Position numbers and translations under genes: made by a program | The notes under the pieces: model-generated | What the model saw: only the letters and a program-made list of their open reading frames with translations | The model's database searches: none | What the model was told of the DNA's origin: nothing | Part shown: in pieces, positions 34,223 to 46,691 of the stretch | How positions within the stretch are numbered: the stretch's first letter is position 1 | Layout of the letters: each line of letters begins with the position of its first letter | NCBI GenBank assembly: GCA_029532415.1 | Contig: JAQOTA010000051.1 | Coordinates: 238,315 to 302,314 of the forward strand | Source of the DNA: Marasmius tenuissimus | Lineage: Eukaryota > Basidiomycota > Agaricomycetes > Agaricales > Marasmiaceae | Length of the DNA: 64,000 bases | Direction of reading: 5' to 3'

Positions 34223-34824
34223 CTTCTCATGCTGCTGCAACGAGGATAACCTTCACAGAACCGTCTTTCGTTTTAAACTGGAAGTTTCTCCGTATCATCA
34301 ATGCCTGAGCCTCTGTACCTCTCCCGCTCCGGCTGCACGTTAACCTCGATTTGGGTAGGCGGCATCTAGAACGGTGGCTATACAGATTCAGGACAGCAAG
34401 TGAATGCGGGGGCCTGGTCAATGGAACGACTGAGCCTGGGTGCACATCCAGCCGAGGTTATTGTATTGTGGTTCGTCGCGACGGGGGGATGTAATCGGAG
34501 TCGAGGAGAAGATTGAACACTTTGATGGTTTACACACACGGTAAGTTCAATATTCTGAAGACCTCGAAACGATTTCGCTGACTCCGTTGGCTTTTGACAG
34601 GAAAAGAGGACACGAAATGAGAGGATTGAGGCGTAGTAAGCGGCAGGAAGCCTTGCACCGCTGCTTGCTGCGTTGTTCTTGTTGGTTGGTTTTACTGTAC
34701 ATATACACCAGATTCGGACATACTGCAATATCATTTTGTATTTTCCGAACGACGTCCGAATGTATGATATGTTGGGCTCAAGCTACTTTGAGACGAGGAA
34801 GGAACGAGACGCGTCGTCATGTTA
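34223..34824. other. Conserved non-assigned segment (unit C)
   Basis: Equivalent to 6976-7415 of A. The + frame around 34490-34620 (EEKIEHFDGLHTR, then DSVGF.. after frame change) is more eroded than in B. The - strand frame 34378-34734 differs from those of A, D and E. Confidence 0.3.
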
Positions 34825-35053
34825 CAATGGAAACACAAAATCGGTAAAAGTGGAAGGTGGCTCGGCCCATTCATTGGGTGTTTCGGACGTTTTACGGGAG
34901 AGGGCAAAATGGGTTTGAGGGATGATTGCAGGTGACTTTAGACGTGTTTGATGCGGCTTTGGAGATGTTTGATGTGGTTTTGGGGATATGGAAGTGTTTG
35001 AGGTGGGTTTGGAGATGTTGGGAGGTGGGCTCGGAGGTGTTTAGAGCGGGTTG
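34825..35053 (-). mobile_element. TA-target element relative, inverted and degraded (unit C)
   Basis: Starts TA-CAATGGAAACAC (TIR lost) and ends CGGGTTG-TA; the interior keeps GGTGGCTCGGCCCATTC and the 21-bp repeat region (TTTGATGCGGCTTTGGAGAT). It is shorter than the A, D and E relatives because ~15-20 bp beside the terminus are missing. Confidence 0.55.
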
Positions 35054-36360
35054 TATCACTCCCCCTTGCTCAGCCAGGCGCAGCCATCCAAGGCCTCCAA
35101 ATACGCTTAGGAAGATTGCTTTGACAGTAGAGTAGAGTGATCGATAGTAGGGTGACGGTGACGAGGTTTGCAGAGGGTGGCAGTATCGTGTATATATGAG
35201 TAGAGGAAGATGAGGGGGTGTGGTCACGTCCGAGCATCACCCGGCGTCCGCGTCAGTAAGGACGGCGAAAAACCAACTTGGAGGTCACTGGAAGCGCTCC
35301 TGGTGAGGTGATAGCGATAGCACTGGGGGGTTGGCGAATTGACCTTGCTACTTATTTCATTCGTAGCCAGAGGTGAGCTCGTCGACGCCGAATCTCGATA
35401 GAAAGACACTGGTGGGTAAATATGAGTGGACGAAGACGAGGGGTGGAATCATGTCCTGCGGGAGATGATTCGGATTGAGGAGAGACTACACGAGAGGATG
35501 AGGGCGTCGAGTATATCGAGTCATCTTGTGGACGATGGTTTGTGTGGACACGATTCGGACCTTCGTTACCGGCGTCATCTTGATTTCCATGGGTCTGGTC
35601 TCCGAATGCCAGCCTTTTGGACGCCGACTGCACCAGGCAGGTCTTTGAAGCGACGTTGGTTGACCCAGGTCGAAGAGACAGTTACAATGCACTCACCAAT
35701 GATGACCACGGCCAACAACACAAATCCCAATGTTGTCAGAATCAAGAGAAAACCATAAGCATACGAGGCCGATTCCCGAAATAAGAGATCCGAGGAGTAA
35801 GAGGGAAGCAGAGAGGACGGCTACGAGGACTGCAAGGCAAGGCAACGAAGTGGAAGATTCGCAGCTATCAGCTTTGCGTAGGCTTCAAACCACCACGCTT
35901 CCCAAGAATGAGGCTCTTCATCTCTGCCTGATTCGTGGGTAATGAGGGTAGTGCCGTCGACGAAGTGGTTGATGGTCAGGCAACACCGACAGACGTCGTC
36001 AGAGAAACATACCACGTGGTCGTGAAGTCATCACTTCATTCTCCTCATTTTCTTCACTGCCTCCTCCCACAAAAACGTTCCAATCGACACCGTTCATTGC
36101 ACGATACAGTCACCCGTCACAACCTTCAAACAAGCAGAATATTGGTCGAAACGACATGCAGGCGAACCTCTGGTGGTCATTTGTCCGATAACCGCACCGA
36201 CAGCGATCCCGGCCAAGCCAAACCCAAACGGTCGTCGGCGGATTGAAATGGGCTATTGACGAGACATCAGAAATCTTACGAGTGTGGTTCAAGAGGTTTT
36301 TATCATACGCTGAGGGAGGTGCGTGTTTCCCTTTCCCCCGTTCGTTCAGTAAGACCAATC
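35054..36360 (-). pseudogene. Unrecognised multi-membrane-segment protein relic (unit C)
   Basis: Coding-like blocks on -: YSTVKAIFLSVFGGLGWLRL (~35100), SSRVVSPQSESSPAGHDS (~35470), a helix equivalent to LVAVLSASLLLLGSLISGIG at ~35760-35830 with a GTGAGT donor just after LLAVVIIG-type sequence at ~35700, and WVWLGRDRCRCGYRTND (~36200, off-frame). C has an additional open stretch (35352-35633) missing from D and E. Confidence 0.45.
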
Positions 36361-36439
36361 TGTCGTCCTGAAGCCTCGTTCTGAGCCCCCAAAGGCGACA
36401 CTACACCATTCGGAATTACGTGCGAGAATCATCTCGACC

Positions 36440-37830
36440 AAGACAACATCCTTGGAACGTAACACGAGAGACTTTGGCCGCTGAATCAAAGTCGTCTGCG
36501 ATTCCCTTCATTCCCGCTCTCTCACCTCCGTACTCAAACAATACACGCTCGTCGTTTGATTCTTCTCCTCACCACCATCACGTCGCCATGCCCAATACAT
36601 CCATCGCATCGGGCTCAGTCGTTCCTTCATTCAACTTCCGTCTCACTGCCCGCATGGAATGATACCACTGGGTACAAAGAGGGCCCCACTACTCACAAAT
36701 CAGCGGCTCGTGGTCGACTCCCAGACGTACCAACAGTTCCGCCTACGTCTTAAGGTGATACTACTGAGGAGGAAGTGGAAGAAGAGCTGTACGGAGAGCG
36801 ACAGCATCTAGAACGACGACACTCGACTATTGTTGCAAGAATGCGCTGTTGGTACCGGTAACGCACCGTCACTGGGCCCAGACGTTGCTATATACGTCTG
36901 TGGAGGATTTCCCTCCTCGAAAGCGGGGAGGAAAGGCCATAGCAACGATGTCATCAGCAAGTTTCGGACGAAGTGCAAAGCTTGTCAAAAGTTGATCGCT
37001 ACCTATAGCCGGCGGTGGTTTTGAGAGGAGCCGGAGGGCACTCGATCCCAACCAAAAATAGAACGAACTGTATGCTTCCTCATTTCTCTTCCACCGCCGA
37101 TGCTGACGACGTTCTCAGACACTTGATGAAAAAAGACGTCAAGTCCTTCTCATGTCGCCTCTCAACCGAACAGGTTGTACCGTACCAACCTCGCGACAGA
37201 GATACCTTATTCGATATCTTGCGACCGACCTATGATATTCAATGGCTGGGACAAACGAGAAGCTGGGGCGACGAGGAGCATGTCTGTCCCCCAAAGCAGT
37301 ATTCCGCTTGTTCTGGCGACGAAGCTGGGGTCAATGGATCCGTTGCAGAGCACACTCTACAACCTCTTCCGAGTCTTCTGGTACGAAGAATCCCCTTACA
37401 GTTTCACCAGAGTATGGCAGGTTGCGTTAGACGAGAGGTGGCGTGTTGCTGCTAGCCACAGGCGATACTCGACGTGTTGGACCTTGCGAAGACGGACAGG
37501 GACGTTGGCTCCGGCTTGGAAGAACAGAAAGAACAGCTCGATAGCGAGGTTTAAGGCCTTGGGCCGAGGAAAGAGTCGGAGCTCTTGTGTACTTCGTTAC
37601 GGTCTTTTATGCAAGCTCTCCGCAGAGACCATTGCAGCGAGGTGTATTACGAGACTTGTACTTATATGATCTGCTATGTCATTCTCACTTGACATTGCTT
37701 AGTATCAGGTGTGCGAAAGTGCTTCCCAGGTTTGTCCTCAAACCTTCGCTTGCAAGGAGTGTGCTGGGACTGTTGCGATGTCCAGCCATGAAATACTACC
37801 GACGACCACGGCCTCTGATTGACTGGCATA
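36440..37830 (+). pseudogene. Gene G relic (unit C)
   Basis: Part of the QLRLKDQTGQQ...INQYLP segment is deleted (AGTTCCGCCTACGTCTTAAG joins directly to GGTGATACTACTGAGG at ~36750). VCGGFPSSKAGRKGHSNDVI is open at ~36895-36950. ATKLGSMDPLQSTLYNLFRV and FWYEESPYSFTRVWQ are open in 37175-37669. Frames differ between blocks. Confidence 0.4.
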
Positions 37831-38055
37831 TAAGTTGACCTGATCGTCATTGGTGTAGATAGATATCAACGAGCTCAAGAAAGGGTGATACATCATCTAC
37901 ATTGTTTATTTCTTCTCAATTCCGAGCTTCTGCAACCCAAAGACAATCCCAAATAGGTTTGAGGACGTATCTGGTAGACGTGAAACCTGTCAGTACGCGT
38001 CTCACCGAGCGAACAGATGAAGCTCAACTCACAAACGTTCTTCCAGATACTTGAG

Positions 38056-38880
38056 TCATCCGTCATCCATTGCCAGCCCGGCTGGAATCTTCCCCCCTCC
38101 AGGAGTTGGTGCTGAAGGGCCCCACCAGAGAACGATCTGGGCCATCGGTACCCCACGTTTCTTCACTAACTCTTCGACACGGAATATAATCGCCTTGTCG
38201 GCCTCGGTCGATCCGCTCGATCGTATGTTTGTGCCGGAGTCGAGGGGGGCGTGCGAGAGCGGCACCCAAGGATCGCCAGCTCAAGACAGGAATGTATCTG
38301 GACCTGAAAAAAGCGTCAGCGTGCGTCTCTCGCTGAGCAAAACTCACGGAGGTTGACTTACGACGCTTGACTTCTCGTTCGCCTCCAGGCGCTCGATGCT
38401 AGAGATCCAAGAAAGAGTGATCTGTGCCGCCGGTACCCAACGTCTCTTCGACACGGAATATGATCGCTTTGTTGGTCGTCTATCCGCCTGATCGAGCATT
38501 GGGGAGGCGTGCAAGAGCACCAGTAGTGGGTGAATTCATCAATCCATTCCGCCCAGCGACTACAGAATGGTGAAGTTCGTTACATCGATGAGGGAGTGGA
38601 AGTTTACCCACTTGAACGGACGAGACCGTGCAATGCCTTCATCGTCCCTTGTGCGGGTATGGCGGTTGTAACAATGTGTTTGTAGAAGATCCATATGGGA
38701 TGCCTTCGGATGCTCGAGCGAGCCGTCCAGCGCGTTGAGAATGGCAGTACAAGAAAAGCCTCTCTGGATGTTGTATTGCTTGTGGTTGTGCATACGCTGG
38801 TCAGCGTAGGCCCTGACACCAGGCTCATCAGACGAGTCCATAGCATTCCACGGTGGTAGTTGCTTAGATTCGGGGGATGC
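38056..38880 (-). pseudogene. Aldo-keto reductase, middle and C-terminal relic (unit C)
   Basis: Contains SDEPGVRAYADQRMHNHKQY and ASHMDLLQTHCYNRHTRTRD at 38560-38943, but the stretch after it (SSM..AWQ..MNF) is mostly deleted and joins GTGGGTGAATTCATC at ~38525. Two copies of the last exon remain: one at ~38350-38480 and one at 38056-38265 reading STEADKAIIFRVEELVKKRG, VPMAQIVLWWGPS. Confidence 0.6.
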
Positions 38881-39770
38881 TGTGTGCTGAAATGCCGGTC
38901 GTAGACGAATGACGAATATCCTCACGCTCAGGGCATCCAACATCTATGTTTCCGAGCGAGGCGGTATGTTTGCAACTGTCACTTCTGGAAAAACACCATC
39001 TTTATGGGTACAAGGTTGATTTAGAGGGCGACGTTTACTCACAGACTTCAGGTTCAGCCATTGTGCAGTCGAGCCACTCTTCCGAGAGCCATAGGGTGTC
39101 GACGACATCCATGGTAGGTCCTGTAGCGTTGAACCTAAAGGGTTGCGGATCAGGCAATATACACAAACTTTGGATATTCGATAAACCTCAAGTATATCGA
39201 TCTGCCCGCGCGGCTACCACATATAGGCAGAGCCATTAATTCTACGGCGGGCTGCACTCCAAGATCGGCTTGTTGGGTCCATTCAATAGCCAGACAGTTC
39301 TTCGACTTCGGAAAGCCACCTCGCACAGGACAAGCACGTCTTACACATCACTTGCGAAGACAGTGTCTGCCAGAGCAACGTGGGGGCCTTCAATGAAACA
39401 TTTCGGGGAGGATAGGTGGGACATCCACGATCTGTTTTGTGCGTCAGTCAGAGCAAGGACACATTAACCATCTTGCAAGCCAGACGCACCTTGATCCACC
39501 TTCCTTTCAGCGCGTTTTTTGTAGCTCTTCAAAGCGATGGATCAGTCAAGATGGCAATAACGGATCTGGTACGTGGTTTGAATATGATAGACGCGAACGG
39601 ATACGACATGCTCACACCCACCTAGCATCTGATACAACATCGCTCGGAGAGAAGGTGAGAAACCATATTGAAGGGTTTTTTGAATCCAACGACACTGCAG
39701 AGAATTTCAACGCCAAACGTCAAACGCGAATTCACCGCCGTTATGATTGCTACGCACCTTGCGAGAAAGC
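38881..39770 (-). other. Conserved - strand tail region, not identified (unit C)
   Basis: Equivalent to 11621-12470 of A. A + frame 39439-40056 (205 codons) is open here but is not conserved as a frame in the other units, so I regard it as chance. Empty target site of the 1637-bp element at ~39770 (GAAAGCAGGCCACCGACATA). Confidence 0.3.
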
Positions 39771-40499
39771 AGGCCACCGACATACATCAAGAGCCTTCAA
39801 GTGGTACTGTATCATCGTCTTGAACCAGTTTAATGTGGACTGGGCTATTGGTTTGTTCCATTCCATTTTCATTTTGTTTGAGCTCGTTCGACAGCATCGC
39901 GTCTTGCAGCCTGGCAGACCAAAGAAAGAACTGCATGTTGGTCATGGTTTGTCCTCGGCTCAGCTGTCTCAACGACCTTCAGCTGTATTTCAGAGCGAAA
40001 ACAAAGCGATACGCACAGTAATATACACTGCTGACTTTGTCACAAAGCATCCCTGACCGTCGGGTGTCCACTGGAAGTATTTTGATGATGGTAAGTTGAG
40101 AATACTTGGGATTTTCATGCACGAGTTAAATGGTGGTAAAAGGTTTGCGGTCAATGGAGCGGTCGTTATATCAATGGTTGGCAGTGTATACGAGCCGGTG
40201 TGAGGTGAAGATGGCGGTCGAGGTTGACGATGTCATTCATTGTCAGCTCCAGAGTCGCGTCAGGTAATGTAATCCATGCAAAGCGCTTGACCGTTCTGCC
40301 AGCTGTGGGCGTCGACGCTTGGTTTTCCGTGTCTGTCCAAGACCTAATCAGAGTCTCGAGCTCGCAGTTCAGGGTATGCTTCGTGATTAAAACCATCGAT
40401 TGCCCCGGAAGACTACCTACTCGCAGGTTCCTCTGTCACTACCGTCAGATCCCACACCTTTCCCCTCGCTACATCCTCGCACACGACACCTCACGGAAG
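39771..40499 (-). other. Conserved - strand frame spanning the unit C/D border, not identified
   Basis: Frame 40166-40396 (KHTLNCELETLIRSWTDTEN, then NDIVNLDRHLHLT) corresponds to 14344-14830. Downstream part around 39790-39970 reads SARLQDAMLSNELKQ. Broken into pieces. Confidence 0.3.
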
Positions 40500-41389
40500 A
40501 CTGGTTCATTAATATGGCCGCCAGACATATCCCTTCACAGGAAATGTGTTGATCCACCACACTCACCACCCTCTATCTCGCACGCCAAAAGCCTCACTGC
40601 ATCGACCTCATCAAACTCTCTCGAATCTCTGTTTCTTTAAAATCCCGAAGCTCATGGATTTGATACCCTGGTCATAACTCTCTGCATAAAACCCTCCTCG
40701 TCTCATGGGAAATAATGGTCCACGTTATCGTTCTCGAGGTAACACCCACATCTCACAAACGGTGTTACCAGTTGGACTCAAGCCTTGATATAGATACTCT
40801 ATGCCTAGCCATACTACCGGCCAACCGTTCTCCTCTCGCAAACCGCCCTCACGCTTCTCTACCTGACTCTGTCATCGCCTTGGACGCCTCGACCCTTCCT
40901 ACGTCATCAAATTCTCTTCAATACCTCTTTCATCATCATTCTCATTCATGACAATTGCCTATACCCTCGCCACCCTCGACGCCTTCGAACTCTCCGCCAA
41001 CAATCTCGCAGAACTCTATGAAATTCAAACGAGCCTCCTCGATACTTCAAACCCACCGACCACCAAGCCCCAATCACATCACTCTCTTGACAACCTCAGC
41101 GCTGTTTGCCTCATGAACGAAGCGCTGCGATCACCACTGACCAGGCTCGTCAACTCTTCCATTACATCCCTTTATTGCCGGGTCCTACGTTGCCTCAACC
41201 TCAACCCAACTCCACCTCGCCACAACCTATTGCCAACAATTCGGCGAACCAGCCCACTCCCTCGGTTATGTTTTACACGGATCCACTCGCTCTATGCTCA
41301 ATGTCCCGTTCTCCTATTGAATTCTGCCTCATGATGAAAGGGTTGGACCTTGAGCATTCTCGTCCCCCATCAGCAATATCTCAACCACT
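40500..41389 (+). other. Head region of unit D, no recognised gene
   Basis: Both empty sites of the TA-target element are present: GGTTCATTAATATGGCCGCC (~40505) and TTTCTTTAAAATCCCGAAGC (~40630). The frame from ATG at 40948 (MTIAYTLATLDAFELSANNL) stays open for 128 codons, the longest version of this conserved stretch; still no recognisable domain. Confidence 0.4.
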
Positions 41390-41930
41390 ATGTCAGAACT
41401 GGTCGCATACCGCCGTTTAGAAGCAACAGGACCCTAGATATTCGTTCCGTTGTGAGTACTCTACTCAGTGGATGATTCGTGGAACCTATACTGACTGGCA
41501 GCCTCGCAGTTAAGACCGATGTTGATGAGCTTCAGTTCACCCGACTTCCGAGTGGAACGTGCGTGTTTGAACAACAGAGGGTTAACTGGGCATGTGCTGA
41601 TCGTTACGCGCAATCCATGGGTGAAGAACAATCTCTCGAAATCTCGAAGGCTGCTTAGGATTGAGGAATCAACACGATCAATACAGAAGTCGGAGCACAT
41701 CATTTGCGTTGAAGGTGAGTAGTCGCTTGGAATGTGTAGTATCGACAGGATCACTCATTATCAACCAACGATCTAGTAGTACAACTACCCCAACACCAAG
41801 CGATTATTGCTTTGAGATGCTACGAGCTTGTTTGGCATCAGGGCTTACGCTGACCCAAGTTTGCATGACCGTAGGCATTACCTCGACCAGAGAGCTATAT
41901 CAAAACGCCGGCGGGTTAGATTATTTTACA
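41390..41930 (+). pseudogene. Aldo-keto reductase, N-terminal relic (unit D)
   Basis: MSELVAYRRLEATGP then TAG; intron GTGAGTACTC to GCAG with a small internal change (CTGGCAGCCTCGCAG); then an MSFSSPDFRVERA-like frame with MSF but not MSFGS. KAAWD..GI has decayed to AAGGCTGCTTAGGATTGAGG with two stops. Confidence 0.65.
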
Positions 41931-42169
41931 GTAGTTTACCTACTTGTGCTGTGTAATATAGCGGAGTCAGTCGAACTATCATCTTTCATCTTTCATCTTT
42001 TGTCGACTCAAGCTCTCTCGAGCAATCCTTGAGGCTCAGTCGGGGTCCCTTACATACCCATTCGTAGCAAAATGCCGGTCTTCAAAACTGTGCGGTATGT
42101 TCCAAGCAACACATCAAATGTAATAAATACAGTAACATGCACGGTCAAAAATGTGAATTCAAGTCTCCA

Positions 42170-45100
42170 CTATACGTTCTTATCGGCGTCAGGACCTCCC
42201 ACCGCTGTCCCCTGTACAGGGCCACTTGCACTACCACTCGCAGGATTCGCGGTTGCTACCGGTTGCTTTGGAATATTTCCCTGTTCTGCGTCCTCAACGA
42301 GTTCCTTGGGCTTAGGCTGCGGGGATGGTTTCGAATCGGATTGGCCCTCCATCTCCTTGTCGCGACGGTCTACATCTCCAGTATCTGCAACGTCTCTCGG
42401 GCTACCAGCGGATTCCTCTGCCTGTGCTTCGACTTTGGCTTCCAGTTGTGGACGTTCACAAGGAATAGGGGGACGGATACCTATGTGAAGTATGTTTCTA
42501 AAGTGGTCTGGTGGCAGCTCTGAATGAGCCGCTCTAACCCGCTCTATGGCATCTCGCCAGCCCGTTTGATTATGATAGGAAAGCCATATGTAAGTTTCCC
42601 ATTCCTCCGCCAGGCGATTATTCACGAAGGTTATCAGCTCCAGCCCTGCTGAAGACATCACAAGCGGCGAGATCTTTGATTCGCCAGGGCAGTGGGACGA
42701 TTCGGCATTGGATTGGGGGTACTCGTTGATATGCTTCGATAGAATTTCAACGAGTTTCCACCTGTGCCAGTCCTCTGCACCACCCCAATCTCTACTGAGT
42801 GAACCCAGATATCCAAAGTCAATCTCGGGATCTGTGGGAGATAGACCATTCAATGTCTTCCTGAGCTTTGAAAGTGGGAGGGAGAAATGGCCGGGGATAA
42901 CACCGAAGTGGTCTTCGGGAAGTTCGTGCACGCGTCGTACAATATCCATTGCCTCCATCCAATCCATGGGAGCCTTTTCCCAAGGAAGAAATTTGTTATA
43001 GATACCCCTTTCAAGGATAGTGATATGCACCTTGGACAGAAATTTGCGACCAGTAGCTGATCTAACAAACGGGGAAGCAGTGGTTGCTGCGGGTAGATGG
43101 AGAGCATAATCTGGCGAAGACACAATGATATACGGAGCCACATCCTCCATCAAAGTTGCCCAATAGTCATCCGAGGTAGCTGGGTTCTGTGCTATCTCTG
43201 TGTAGAAAATTCCCCAAAGCTGATCACGTAGATCATTGTCTGGAATTGCATCAATGCTCTCGAAAGGGGAGAAGGAAGGTGGAGAATCTCGGCCGCTGCC
43301 ACCCCCGCCATTCATTGACACATGGGTCCAATGGAGAAGGTGCTTGAAATGCCCCGTTTGCCTTTCGACAGCAAGGAAATCACGCTTTGCACGTGTCAGA
43401 TGATCTTCAATGCCTCTCCGAGAAAGATTGGGATTGAGTGCTGCCTCAATGTCACTAACAGTCCACTCTCTCCCCGGGAGAAAGAACCATTGGTCAAAGA
43501 CGGCGGGCATAACAAGATGCAGGGGAAAAGTTGACCGGATATTCCGGAGATGGGGGATCATGTGTGGGCTGTCTCGCAGCTCTGCAACGAGCCAGCGGAA
43601 TGCCTCGAGTTCATAAAAAGGAGGGGCAAGGTCAATGCTTGAACGTTGGAGGAGTTCAAGATCGACAGACGACCAATCTGAGAGACTATTTATTATTTCT
43701 CCAAAGGTCGATGTTGACTCGTCAAAATTGTAATAGGCAGATCTGGTAATCCAATCTATATCATCAAGAAACGATGCCACACGGCGCAGGGGACTGAGGA
43801 TGAGAGAGATAAATCTCAAGACTTGGAACACGGCCCATGCCTGGGGTGATTTGTAAGGACATATATATTCCATGGGAGGTAGTATCGTGATGAAATCAAC
43901 AGGCGAAGCTTTACTACTGGGGTATTGTCGCTTTTTCCAGAGCTTCCATGTAACTTGTCGTGCCTGTCGAATGACATCAACGGTGGGGATGATCGTAGTT
44001 CCAAAGTAGAAGAGGGCAGCAAATGCAACAACAGCTGTCGAAATCTTGAATAGGACTGGTTGTCGCGTTCGCAACAACTCCAGTAGCCCAGCGAGGAAGA
44101 GGAAGAGGGCAATTTCGAGCAGGATCGGGAGGGATGCAAGAATCGCTGGAACCCGCCACTTTTCCAAGCTCTGATGTCGAAGCCACCGGAGCGCAAGTGC
44201 TTCAGATGGTGTGCGCGTGTGGGTATGCCGGCGATGCTCTCGGAGCCACTGCTTACAAAGAAGAGCAAACAGGGCATCAACGAGAGCGAGGATAAGGCTT
44301 AGGAACCACAGCACGTTGATCGCAACAACAGATGAGGATATTGTGAACTCGTCGGGCTCGGAAACTGAGTTGTTGTTCAACTGCTGGGAGATTTGTTTGA
44401 GAAGTACGACAGTTGTGTCTGCCGGCGCTTCCTGAAGCCATTGATACGATTCAATGGTGAAGGCAGTGACGACCGCGGAGAAGAGACCAGCCTGACACAT
44501 GAGAGAGGGGCTTCAGTCTTCTGAAGATTCCGAGATGCATATGTACGTACGAAGACCAGCAAGGTGTCGATATCATCCTTCCATCCTTCAGTGAGTCCTT
44601 CATCCAGCGCAGTGACCTCCTTCATAACGACCTCCCAAGATTTCTCAATATCTGCGGGTTTGATTGGAATATCCTTAACACGAGTGACGGTTGAGCATTT
44701 ACGACTCAAACTTGGCTATCGGGGAAAATGCTCACTGAGGCTTCGTTAGCTGTATCTTGGTTTCCTGCGGGGCTATTGTCCTTCGTTCCATCTAGCGGGG
44801 CCTTCCCCATTACTTCTGGAGCCTAAGAAGTGATTGAGCAAACTCTGATGTATGGCGGCGCTGGCAAAGCCTTACCGTGTTCGCCCTATCTTTGCCCTTA
44901 TCCTTGACTGCGGCGCGAGGCAAGACCTCCTCCTTGGCGCTTGTGGAGCCCTGTGTAAAAGTGAATGTTTGAGACCTGATGCGCGTCGATGTAAATGAGT
45001 GCTCAACTCACTGACGGTGCTTTATCTTCTTGCGCCTCCGGCTTCATGCTGTCATGCAATGGCTTTGTTCCACGCTCAGCGTCCCTGGGCCCAGCCTTAA

Positions 45101-45473
45101 CCAAAGTGAGAGAGGTTCTTTGACATTGATGAGTTATACGAGTGTGTCGCTCACTGGTTTAGGAGTTCCTTCCCGCTGAGGCTCGCCTTGCGCAGGCTGT
45201 ATAATGGAATGCTGTAACGTCAAGCTGTTGAGCAACGCAAACACTTGAAGATTCGATTCAAAGCCCTACCAGAGAGACATCTTCCCGTGGTGACTGAGGT
45301 TTGTCGGATGTTGGAGTCCGTGAGCGCTGTAAAAACACCACAGAGAACGCAATATTGAGCTATGAGGCCGAGCTCCAGGAAGTATAACATTGGAAACCCA
45401 CCTGAGTTCGTGAGGAAGTCGATTTCCTTGAGCTACGAGTTCTCTTCCTGACTGGCGGAGTCTCGGAAGACAT
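42170..45473 (-). CDS. DUF6535-family multi-pass membrane protein, copy D (8 exons, 972 aa)
   Basis: Exons on -: 45402-45473, 45270-45326, 45155-45211, 45012-45095, 44876-44950, 44736-44822, 44551-44715, 42170-44491; all phase 0. Start ATG 45473 (MSSETPPVRKRTR). Exon 4 is 28 codons instead of 21 (AGPRDAERGTKPLHDSMKPE), so the low-complexity N-terminal tail differs in length while the frame is kept. Exons 7 and the first ~330 codons of exon 8 match copy E almost base for base, whereas exons 1-6 are the most divergent of the four. The C-terminal part is shared mainly with C (FYTEIAQNPATSDDYWATLM). Confidence 0.87.
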
Positions 45474-45779
45474 GGTACGAGAGAGAGCTGCTGGCAACGT
45501 GCACCCGGCGTGCACTGAGCGGCGTTACGCAGCCAGTTCCCACAACTTGAACAAATCCAGAAGATGAAAGGACTGTGCAGTGCAAGCAGCAAGAGAGCTA
45601 CTGCCGGTCCGCCCAAATCCCATCGACAATACTTATTAGGTACTACTGTCCCACGACACTGGGCGGACCTTTGCCCCAGGGCCCAGACTGCTCTCTGTTC
45701 GCACTTATGAACGGCCATCGTACCTTTGAGGTCGTCGCTAATCTGTCTCTTCACGCTCCTTTTCAATCTGTCCATTTCT

Positions 45780-46691
45780 TTTATACGTTATATTATGGAT
45801 ATACTACCAGCAGCACCGACCGTCATTTCCGTCGTCCAGTTCAAGCTCCGCATCCTCAACCCACGAATCACCAACGACCGCAGCATCTTCGAGCACCACC
45901 GAACGGCCTCTCTCCTCCACAGATTATCTTCAAGATCTGTCACATCAGAATACCATTTTAGGCTCGCCATACCCGCACAATCTCTTCTCCAATCTCCAGG
46001 TTCTTTCCTACTCCAGTCCGGACACCTTCCAGTTCTGCTTCACGCTCACCTCAAGTAACTCACCTCGAAGCAAGATCGAACAAAGTACAGTCTTTGCTCC
46101 CCAATCATAACTTGGCCCATCAAAAACCCACATCTATCACTCGACACAATACCACAAAACTTGCCCACATGCACCTCTGATCCATCGCTCGGAACTGTGG
46201 TTCAGCGATGGGAACATCGGATTGATTGCTGAGCATTCAAGGTTCATTGTGGACGACTCAAATGATCATCGGAGGTATTCGCTGGGATGTTCGAGGTTCT
46301 TCAGCCTACGGACATGAAGATCGTCGCGGAGGAACTGGAGGGTCGTCAAGACGTTGAAATGGCACACGATAGGGCGGATGACGTCTACTGCTTCCTCAGG
46401 TCGCTGTTGACGAACTGTATACTCTTCTATTCCCCTACTGCCACCGGTCCTGACAATGTCCATAGGCACTTCGTGAAGAGACGCCGAGGGAGCTCATTTC
46501 CTTCCCTCTCAAGCACGCTTCACCTTTCGACAAAATACATTCTCAATCAACTATCCTCCGGTTTACCTACAACTGCCAGCGCCTCGATTTACATTCACCG
46601 CTCCGAATGCTCCTTCACTCGCTCGGCCTTCTGCCGGAAAGCGATCGATACACCAGTCAGATTCTCCCCTCGAGATGTCCTGTTCAGCTAA
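45780..46691 (+). pseudogene. BTB/POZ-domain protein relic (unit D)
   Basis: ATG at 45795 (MDILPAAPTVIS) matches the unit B start, but the Ser-rich stretch is in another frame. The core retains SSEVFAGMFEVLQPTDMKIV and AEELEGRQDVEMAHDRADDV, then YCFLRSLLTN and DNVHRHFVKRRRGSSFPSLS in one open frame (46287-46691). A deletion removes the EQRLAFKVHRG segment at ~46230 and leaves a stop. Confidence 0.65.

Larger units (their letters stand above)
27653..40246. repeat. Tandem unit C (~12.6 kb)
   Basis: Shortest complete unit. It lacks the left TA-target element, the 1637-bp element and the Harbinger block, so it provides empty sites for all three. The DUF6535 gene is intact. Confidence 0.9.

Noticed and set aside
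39439..40056. 205-codon + strand ORF in unit C as a gene
   Set aside because: The frame is not kept in the equivalent DNA of A, B or D and has no recognisable motif.
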